Below are positions 1-5,038 of a DNA stretch of 12,471 bases, piece by piece. The position numbers and the translations under genes were made by a program. Location of the stretch: positions 1 through 12,471 of the forward strand of contig JAUICT010000024.1 in assembly GCA_030429325.1 (NCBI GenBank). Reading direction: 5' to 3'. The notes below the pieces were generated by a model. That model ran no database searches and had not been told where the DNA came from. It saw nothing but the letters and a program-made list of their open reading frames with translations. Numbering within the stretch: position 1 is the first letter of the stretch; each line of letters begins with the position of its first letter. The stretch is from Bacteroidia bacterium. Lineage in GTDB: Bacteria; Bacteroidota; Bacteroidia; Flavobacteriales; Flavobacteriaceae.

Positions 1-240
1 CTTGGCGTGACAGTCCAAAACCACCTTTTTGATTTGCTCAAAATCCAAATGCTCTTTATTGCATACCATGGTCAAGGAATTGTATGCAACGGACATCTCC
101 CAACCAGGAAGTTTCAACTCTTTAAAAGCATCATAAAAATCGAGGATGTTCGCCAAAATGGCTTCTTCAACTTGGTTGGGCCATTCAATAAGTATGGCAC
201 GTTCTCCAAAGGGCTTGATGGTTATGGGGTAACTTTTCAC
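1..240 (-). CDS. pxpB: 5-oxoprolinase subunit B (PxpB/KipI family), 3' part cut by window edge
   Basis: PxpB is one of three subunits (with PxpA and PxpC) of the bacterial ATP-dependent 5-oxoprolinase, which opens cytoplasmic 5-oxoproline to glutamate; it belongs to the family of the Bacillus kinase inhibitor KipI. Only the first 80 residues are present. They show the family's N-terminal pattern: a short strand, then PFGERAILIEW (residues 10-20), a helix, and later PGWEMSVAYNSLTMV (45-59), which matches the typical 'PsYrSLlV' stretch. I chose GTG at 240 as the start because it overlaps the pxpA stop in a GTGA arrangement and gives the expected N-terminus. Its position directly after pxpA supports the call. 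The C-terminal two-thirds, and presumably pxpC, lie beyond the left edge. Confidence 0.85.
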   Translation of the reverse strand, partial: MKSYPITIKPFGERAILIEWPNQVEEAILANILDFYDAFKELKLPGWEMSVAYNSLTMVCNKEHLDFEQIKKVVLDCHAK

Positions 241-980
241 TTTTGTAATAGTACCTGGTGGTTGGGCAATTCTTCCGAAAGATACATCAATATTTCCAAT
301 GCGAAAGTGGTATCGCCATGCACACAAAAAGTTTGTGCTTCAATTTTTATTTCCTCACCAGAGACCGTCAATACCTTATTCTCCTTTATCATTGGAACCA
401 TATGTTTTAAAACACTTTTAGGGTCCTGAATCAGAGCATTTTCCAGTTTTCGGGAAACCAATTCCAGATTATTGGTATAGTTTCTATCCGCAAAAGCCTC
501 AAACCAAACCTTAAAACCTTTTTGCACGGCTTTTGTCTCCATTACTGAGCCAAACGGAACATATAAAAATGCTTCCTCCTTATACTGGTTTATCGCATCC
601 AAATAGATTTCGGCCAAATTTTCATCCTTCGCTGTTTGGTTGTACAAAGCCCCATGCGCCTTAATATGATGCAGCTTGACCTTCTCACCTTGCAAAACCT
701 TCATAAAGGTTTTTAACTGATCCTTGATACTATCCTGTAGTTCTTGGGGTGGAATATCCATGACCTCCCTTCCAAAATTCACTTTGTCCGGATAGGAAGG
801 ATGTGCCCCCACCTTTATATGATGCTTTTTGGCCAGATTTACAATCCGTCGCATGGTGGTTTCATCTCCGGCATGTCCACCACAAGCAATATTACAGGAG
901 CTTATGTGGGGAAAAAGCAAAGCTTCATTGCCCATTCCTTCTCCCACATCGCAATTCATATCTATAAACCATTTTTTCAT
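237..980 (-). CDS. pxpA: 5-oxoprolinase subunit A (LamB/YcsF family)
   Basis: PxpA is the LamB/YcsF-type subunit of the cytoplasmic PxpABC 5-oxoprolinase, which hydrolyses 5-oxoproline to glutamate with ATP. The 247-residue length is normal for the family. Visible signatures are the N-terminal DMNCDVGEG (7-15), CNIACGGHAGD (29-39), GAHPSYPD (58-65), KAHGALY (107-113), FADRNY (163-168) and CVHGD (219-223); the conserved Asp, His and Glu residues of the active-site face are intact. The ATG at 980 follows the NRAMP gene's TAG stop with no gap, and its own TGA overlaps the pxpB start, so the three genes are almost certainly one transcript with coupled translation. Bacillus subtilis has the same pairing of a YcsF protein with an NRAMP-like protein (ycsF-ycsG). 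The assignment is very secure. Confidence 0.95.
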   Translation of the reverse strand: MKKWFIDMNCDVGEGMGNEALLFPHISSCNIACGGHAGDETTMRRIVNLAKKHHIKVGAHPSYPDKVNFGREVMDIPPQELQDSIKDQLKTFMKVLQGEKVKLHHIKAHGALYNQTAKDENLAEIYLDAINQYKEEAFLYVPFGSVMETKAVQKGFKVWFEAFADRNYTNNLELVSRKLENALIQDPKSVLKHMVPMIKENKVLTVSGEEIKIEAQTFCVHGDTTFALEILMYLSEELPNHQVLLQK

Positions 981-2177
981 CTACAACAATCCGGTTACGG
1001 TGAGAATACTTTTCAAGCCTAAAAAAATGGTAAATCCCACAATGCCTACTCCGATAGCATTCTGAACCGTGCTATTTCTATAAGACCCCATTACTGACTT
1101 TCGGTTTACAATCCACAACAACAGAATTGCCATTATGGGCAGTAGTATTCCGTTCGCCATTTGGGCAAATTGGATGACTTGAATAGGTTTTATATCAAAC
1201 GATAAAAAGAAAACCCCACAGAACAAGATAAAGCTCCAAACCATTTTGAACCTTTTGTCCTGCATTCCCCCACTCCAACCAAAACAACTGCTAGCCACAA
1301 AAGCAGCGGCAAGGGATGCAGTTATGGCAGAAGTGACCCCCGCAGCCAATAGACCAATGGCCATAAGATGTACCGCCATTCTTCCAAATAGTGGCTCCAA
1401 GCCCTTGGCCATATCCAAAACATGGTTTACATCATCTATAGGTGCCGCAGAAGCGGTGACCAAGATAGCTAAGGATACCAAGCCCCCTAATCCAATGGAG
1501 ATGGCCGTATCCCACTTCACCGCTTTCAAGTCTTTATCGGATTTCCATTTTTCCTTTACCAAAGAGGCATGGAGAAAAAGGTTGTAGGGCACCACAGTGG
1601 TTCCTACCAAGGCAATAACGGTCAACAAACTGCCTTCGGGCAGGCCAGGAACAAACATACCTTGTAATATATCCGAAATGGAAGGCTGGGTCAAAAAAGC
1701 GCATATCACAAAACATACGCCCATTAGAGCGACCAATCCCACAAAAATCCGCTCCAACAATTTATAATTGCTGAACCAAAGCAAAAGAAAGATTACAACT
1801 CCCTCTAAAAGTGGATAAAAAGGCATTAGCGATTTATCGGGAAAAAGTTGTTCCAGTCCCAGGGTTGCCCCGCCAATATTTCCAGCCTCATAGGCTGCGT
1901 TGCCAATTAGAATGGCTCCCAAGACCATCGCAACCACTATTTTTTTTGCCCAAGGACTTGTCAGCTCATTTTTTACCACGTCCACAAGTCCTGTTTGTGT
2001 CACTACTCCTATTCTTCCGGCCATTCCCTGAAGTGAAATCGTGGCAAGAATGGATACGAACAAAGCCCAGATAAGGGCATAACCAAACCGGACCCCGGCC
2101 ACAGTGCACATGGCAATAGTACCTGGCCCCACAAATGCAGCGGCCACCAAAACCCCTGGCCCAATTTTTTTCCACAT
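981..2177 (-). CDS. NRAMP-superfamily permease lacking canonical metal-binding motifs; possible 5-oxoproline-linked transporter
   Basis: A 398-residue inner-membrane protein with about eleven hydrophobic segments (roughly 7-27, 33-52, 78-100, 118-135, 143-162, 183-205, 225-245, 268-295, 312-327, 335-355, 375-395), matching the LeuT-fold NRAMP family. The opening KKIGPGVLVAAAFVGPGT, the GTTVVPYNLFLHAS stretch (192-205) and the late QMANGILLP (339-347) align with NRAMP helices 1, 6 and 10. The metal site is different: canonical DPGN in helix 1 is GPGT (17-20), and canonical A-x-x-MPH in helix 6 is T-x-x-VPY (193-198), so Asp, Asn, Met and His are all replaced. A standard annotation would say divalent metal transporter. 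Because the metal ligands are missing and the gene abuts pxpA, I infer another substrate, possibly 5-oxoproline or a related small molecule. The fold call is strong; the substrate is unproven. Confidence 0.88.
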   Translation of the reverse strand: MWKKIGPGVLVAAAFVGPGTIAMCTVAGVRFGYALIWALFVSILATISLQGMAGRIGVVTQTGLVDVVKNELTSPWAKKIVVAMVLGAILIGNAAYEAGNIGGATLGLEQLFPDKSLMPFYPLLEGVVIFLLLWFSNYKLLERIFVGLVALMGVCFVICAFLTQPSISDILQGMFVPGLPEGSLLTVIALVGTTVVPYNLFLHASLVKEKWKSDKDLKAVKWDTAISIGLGGLVSLAILVTASAAPIDDVNHVLDMAKGLEPLFGRMAVHLMAIGLLAAGVTSAITASLAAAFVASSCFGWSGGMQDKRFKMVWSFILFCGVFFLSFDIKPIQVIQFAQMANGILLPIMAILLLWIVNRKSVMGSYRNSTVQNAIGVGIVGFTIFLGLKSILTVTGLL

Positions 2178-2200
2178 ATCCGTGTTGATTTCTTGGCATT

Positions 2201-2208
2201 CAAAATAA
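2201..2208 (-). promoter_or_regulatory. Candidate -7 box for the NRAMP-pxp operon
   Basis: On the minus strand this reads TTATTTTG, one mismatch from the Bacteroidota -7 consensus TAnnTTTG. It lies 23 bases upstream of the NRAMP ATG, a geometry close to that of the better box ahead of the cupin gene. No clear TTG is seen at the -33 position; instead the repeat cluster at 2222-2258 occupies that area, which would fit regulation by a bound protein. This is prediction from pattern only. Confidence 0.3.
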
Positions 2209-2221
2209 GAGGATATTGGGA

Positions 2222-2258
2222 GAAATGCTGCATTTCATCCAAAAAAATGCATTTCGTC
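2222..2258. promoter_or_regulatory. Operator-like cluster of GCATTTC repeats in the divergent intergenic region
   Basis: The plus strand holds a perfect 7-bp inverted repeat with a one-base centre, GAAATGC-T-GCATTTC (2222-2236), followed by a second TGCATTTC copy that includes a perfect 10-bp palindrome AAATGCATTT (2245-2254). The direct repeat TGCATTTCRTC occurs at 2229-2239 and 2248-2258, 19 bp apart, close to two helical turns. The cluster lies 45-81 bp upstream of the NRAMP-pxp operon start and about 100 bp upstream of the divergent plus-strand gene. That arrangement is typical of a dimeric regulator's binding sites. No regulator gene is visible in the window. Confidence 0.5.
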
Positions 2259-2358
2259 TAAAAGTGGGGTGTTTTATATCGACAATTTATACGATAATGG
2301 AAAAGCAAAAGTTATAATAATCCCAAATCATACATAGACCTAAACCGAACAAATACTT

Positions 2359-2802
2359 ATGACATGTAAGGATTGCGCCAGAAGTATCGGACACGAACAA
2401 TACAGGGAATCTTTAGACTCCCTAAGTGTAGCACTTTGCGAAAGACATACCAGACTCATTAAAAGGGTCATCCTAAATAACAATACCCCATTAGAGGCCA
2501 TACAACTCTTTTACGCACTAAAAGAAGCTGGGGCCAACCCCATGTTGGAATGGTGGGATGGCAAACGCTCCGTAGACATTGCCATTTCCCGGGTAAAACT
2601 CAATATAGAAATAGACAAAGACTACAATATGATAACCCATGAGCAAGCCATCAACGATTTAGAAGATGCCATGCACTCGTTTAAAAATGGGTTTACAACC
2701 ATACGGATTCCCCATTTGGCCGTGAAGTACTATCTTGAAGATACCGTTCAGAATATTTTGGGAATCATCTCTGGTCTTAAGGCAAACATTAAGGCCATCT
2801 AG
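2359..2802 (+). CDS. Small protein with N-terminal Cys/His cluster and DUF559/Vsr-like PD-(D/E)XK nuclease-type domain
   Basis: A 147-residue protein, the only convincing plus-strand gene here. Residues C3, C6, C27 and H30 form a C-x2-C-x20-C-x2-H pattern that could bind zinc. From residue 43 the layout follows DUF559/Vsr-type nuclease-fold proteins: TPLE (43-46), a helix, GKRSVDIAI (68-76) with D73, LNIEID (81-86) with E84 and D86, then a helix with ND and SFKNGFTTIRIPH (107-119), and a final helix VKYYLEDTVQNILGI (122-136). In related proteins the core strand usually continues as G-x-x-H; here it reads KDYN (87-90), so a usual active-site His is absent and activity may be altered. An in-frame TAA at 2341 fixes ATG 2359 as the start. 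No partner methylase or restriction gene is present. The gene call is good; the nuclease fold is inference from pattern, and DNA or RNA substrate is unknown. Confidence 0.75.
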   Translation: MTCKDCARSIGHEQYRESLDSLSVALCERHTRLIKRVILNNNTPLEAIQLFYALKEAGANPMLEWWDGKRSVDIAISRVKLNIEIDKDYNMITHEQAINDLEDAMHSFKNGFTTIRIPHLAVKYYLEDTVQNILGIISGLKANIKAI

Positions 2803-3209
2803 TTGCAAAACTGCAACTTGTTGTCCAGCTTGGTTTCCTTATATTCCAGAATGTTGATGACAATGGGGTCTTCCCCAATGTTCTCCAAATCGTTTATATA
2901 GTTCTTTCCGCGATACTCAAAATATTCAGTATCCCCTGGATCCAACTTAACCATGTCTATTTTGCCATTTCCATAGCGGGTCAAGGCCAATCCACCTGTT
3001 GTACAAACCCAACCATAGTTGGTATTGTGTTTTCTAAAAGGAATCCGTTGGCGTGGTGCCAGACGCAGCTCCCATAGCTTTACACTCTCATTTTCAAACA
3101 CTAACCGATCACTCAACGATTGTGTTATTTTTTGATGCAGCAACTCATCTATCTTCTCTTGCTCCCACGGGTCAAAGTTTCCTGCAGGATTCAACTCTAC
3201 ACATTGCAT
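2799..3209 (-). CDS. Small cupin-like protein
   Basis: A 136-residue soluble protein with no signal peptide. An N-terminal helical stretch (13-33) is followed by a single beta-barrel-like domain: LWELRLAPRQRIPFRKH (45-61), TTGGLALTRYGNGK (70-83), LDPGDTEYFE (89-98) and NDLENIGEDPIVINILEYKE (106-125). The PGD turn and the closing 'DLEN-G-P-V' strand are typical of RmlC-like cupins. The metal-binding histidines usual in motif 1 (HxH) and motif 2 (late H) are not visible; only H61 remains in the barrel, so it is more likely a binding or structural cupin than a metal-dependent dioxygenase. The gene stands alone, faces the nuclease-like gene and overlaps it by four bases (CTAG). The substrate is unknown. 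Confidence 0.75.
   Translation of the reverse strand: MQCVELNPAGNFDPWEQEKIDELLHQKITQSLSDRLVFENESVKLWELRLAPRQRIPFRKHNTNYGWVCTTGGLALTRYGNGKIDMVKLDPGDTEYFEYRGKNYINDLENIGEDPIVINILEYKETKLDNKLQFCN
2801..2818. other. Perfect 7-bp stem-loop at the convergent gene junction
   Basis: AGTTGCA (2801-2807), loop AAAC, TGCAACT (2812-2818) forms a perfect hairpin beginning inside the plus-strand gene's stop codon and lying within the last codons of the opposing cupin-like gene. It could pause or end transcription from the left. There is no T-run after it on the plus strand, so it is not a classical intrinsic terminator. Confidence 0.4.
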
Positions 3210-3236
3210 TACAGTACACTAATTTAAAAACGGCTG

Positions 3237-3244
3237 CAAAATTA
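3237..3244 (-). promoter_or_regulatory. Candidate -7 promoter box for the cupin-like gene
   Basis: On the minus strand the sequence is TAATTTTG, an exact match to the Bacteroidota -7 consensus TAnnTTTG, 27 bases upstream of the cupin ATG. That would give a short leader of roughly 20 bases. A TTG at the expected -33 spacing is not present, so the match is partial. The inverted repeat at 3252-3280 lies over the -33 region. Confidence 0.42.
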
Positions 3245-3251
3245 TTGTATA

Positions 3252-3280
3252 ATTGTTTCATTAATTGGCTGACAAACAAT
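3252..3280. repeat. Inverted repeat ATTGTTT-N15-AAACAAT upstream of the cupin-like gene
   Basis: A perfect 7-bp inverted repeat, ATTGTTT (3252-3258) and AAACAAT (3274-3280), with a 15-base spacer. Its half-site centres are about two helical turns apart. It covers the region upstream of the candidate -7 box at 3237-3244, where a regulator would act. The AT-rich context makes chance occurrence possible. Confidence 0.35.
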
Positions 3281-3316
3281 GTTTAACGTATTTTTTACAC
3301 TTTTCCCGATTTTTTT

Positions 3317-3347
3317 GATGTTTTTTATCATTTTGATTATGAACATC
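3317..3347. repeat. Nested inverted repeat downstream of comM
   Basis: Outer arms GATGTT (3317-3322) and AACATC (3342-3347) enclose inner arms ATCA (3327-3330) and TGAT (3334-3337), separated by symmetric four-base internal loops and a three-base loop. It lies 28-58 bp past the comM stop in the direction of transcription, so it may fold at the 3' end of that transcript. On the comM strand the next bases are an A-run, not a U-run, so it is not a standard intrinsic terminator. It could also be a protein-binding dyad. Confidence 0.3.
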
Positions 3348-3374
3348 TTATGTGTTGATATATTCTTCAAGGAA

Positions 3375-4910
3375 TCACCCTAACCAACCTTCGCGATCTA
3401 AACTTCTGTATTGAATAGCTTCGGAAATATGGTTTTCTTTTATATGGGAAGCATTCTCCAAGTCAGCAATGGTTCTAGATACTTTCAATATCCTGTCATA
3501 GGCCCGCGCAGAAAGATTTAACCGTTTCATGGCCATTTTCAAGAGTTCTCTGGACGGATTGTCCAAAACACAGAATTTTCTAATGCTCTTGGTTCCCATC
3601 TGTGCGTTGTAGTGTATGCTTTCTGTATCCCTAAACCTTTGGGTCTGTATTTCTCGAGCTGCCATTACACGCTTTCTAACCGTAAAGCTATCCTCCCCGT
3701 TCCTTTCCTCTGACAGCTTATCGAAAGGCACTGGGGTCACCTCAATATGAATGTCGATTCGGTCCAACAAGGGCCCTGATATCTTGCCAAGGTATCGTTG
3801 CATTTCTGCTGGGGATGAAGTCACTGGCGCATCCGGGTCATTGAAATATCCTGAAGGGCTTGGGTTCATACTGGCCACCAACATGAAACTACTGGGGTAT
3901 GTAACGGTGTATTGGGCCCTGGCTATGGTGACTTCCCTATCTTCCATGGGTTGACGCATCACTTCCAGTACCCTCCGTTCAAATTCCGGAAGCTCGTCCA
4001 AAAAAAGTATTCCATTATGGGCCAAGGAAATTTCACCGGGTTGTGGATAACCTCCTCCGCCTACCAATGCAGCACTACTTATAGTGTGGTGGGGATTCCT
4101 GAAAGGTCTTTGGCTCATCAACCCTTGATTTTTAACTTTCCCCACCACACTATGTATTTTGGTAGTCTCCAAGGCCTCTTGCAAGGTCATTGGTGGTAAT
4201 ATGGAAGGTAGTCGCTTGGCCAACATGGTCTTTCCAGCTCCCGGTGGCCCTATCAAAATAATATTATGCCCGCCAGCTGCCGCAATTTCCATGCATCGTT
4301 TTATACTCTCTTGCCCCTTTACGTCCGAAAAATCGAATTCTGGATGGTCTATATTGTTGTAAAACTCCTTTTGGGTATCTACAATGGTTTGATGCAGTGG
4401 GGTTCCGCAATCAAAATAATCTATTACCTCCTTAATGTTCTCAACACCATAGACTTCCAAGCCATTGACCACTGCGGCCTCGGAAGCATTGTCCTTGGGA
4501 AGGATAAATCCTTTAAATCCTTCCTTTTGTGCTTTTATGGCAATGGGTAGAGCACCTTTGATGGGTTGAAGACTCCCGTCCAACGAAAGCTCTCCCATGA
4601 TCAAATAATCTTCAATTCCGTTGGATTTAATTTGTTCCGAAGCCGTTAATATACCGAGAGCTAAGGTAAGGTCGTAGGCAGACCCTTCCTTTCGCATATC
4701 GGCCGGGGCCATGTTGATGGTAATCTTCTTACCGGGAATTTTGTAACCAATGTTCTGCAGAGCTGCAGCTATCCGATAATTACTTTCCTTGATGGCATTG
4801 TCGGGCAAGCCGACCAAATGGTAACCCACGCCTTTATCAATATTTACTTCTACAACAATGGTTGTTGCCTCGATGCCAAATACGGCGCTTCCGTAGACTT
4901 TTATGAGCAT
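3375..4910 (-). CDS. comM: YifB/ComM family Mg-chelatase-like AAA+ ATPase
   Basis: ComM is a cytoplasmic hexameric AAA+ helicase that promotes branch migration during natural transformation in Vibrio and relatives; elsewhere the family is called YifB. The 511-residue length is usual. An N-terminal ChlI/Lon-protease-like domain (about 1-165, opening SAVFGIEATTIVVEV and including VGLPDNAIKES and INMAPADMRKEGSAYDLTLALG) precedes the ATPase domain. That domain has Walker A GPPGAGKT (221-228), Walker B LFLDE (302-306), LLDRIDIHIEV (381-391) as the sensor/arginine-finger region, and a C-terminal helical lid (440-511) with LSARAYDRILKVSRTIADLE. Most bacterial YifB proteins have a CPCG...C-x-C cysteine cluster after 'NP'; here it is NPSPSG (349-354) and VTSS (363-366), so all four cysteines are absent. 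The start at ATG 4910 gives the family N-terminus. The 128-bp leader shows no clear promoter. Confidence 0.95.
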   Translation of the reverse strand: MLIKVYGSAVFGIEATTIVVEVNIDKGVGYHLVGLPDNAIKESNYRIAAALQNIGYKIPGKKITINMAPADMRKEGSAYDLTLALGILTASEQIKSNGIEDYLIMGELSLDGSLQPIKGALPIAIKAQKEGFKGFILPKDNASEAAVVNGLEVYGVENIKEVIDYFDCGTPLHQTIVDTQKEFYNNIDHPEFDFSDVKGQESIKRCMEIAAAGGHNIILIGPPGAGKTMLAKRLPSILPPMTLQEALETTKIHSVVGKVKNQGLMSQRPFRNPHHTISSAALVGGGGYPQPGEISLAHNGILFLDELPEFERRVLEVMRQPMEDREVTIARAQYTVTYPSSFMLVASMNPSPSGYFNDPDAPVTSSPAEMQRYLGKISGPLLDRIDIHIEVTPVPFDKLSEERNGEDSFTVRKRVMAAREIQTQRFRDTESIHYNAQMGTKSIRKFCVLDNPSRELLKMAMKRLNLSARAYDRILKVSRTIADLENASHIKENHISEAIQYRSLDREGWLG

Positions 4911-5038
4911 TTGGGACTTTCTTGTTAAATCATCCCAAAAAGTAAGTAATCCCTATCAACAAATATCTCCCGTTTGACGGATACCGGGTTCCCAGTTGAC
5001 GTAAGCCCATTTAGAAGCAACGGATTTTTTTAATAGTA
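4911..5038. other. Intergenic spacer between the penicillin acylase gene and comM
   Basis: A 128-bp spacer with no open reading frame. It contains no clear terminator for the acylase gene and only weak -7-like matches on the minus strand (for example around 4936-4944 and 4960-4967), so comM may be transcribed from upstream or from a promoter I cannot identify. Confidence 0.4.

Noticed and set aside
7..429. Plus-strand open frame of 140 codons
   Set aside because: It is antisense to pxpB and pxpA, both of which have clear family motifs in the minus frames; the plus translation has no recognisable pattern.
1966..2242. Overlapping minus-strand open frames near the NRAMP gene start
   Set aside because: These are alternate frames of the NRAMP 5' end; the NRAMP frame carries the family signature from its first residues, so no frameshift or extra gene is needed.
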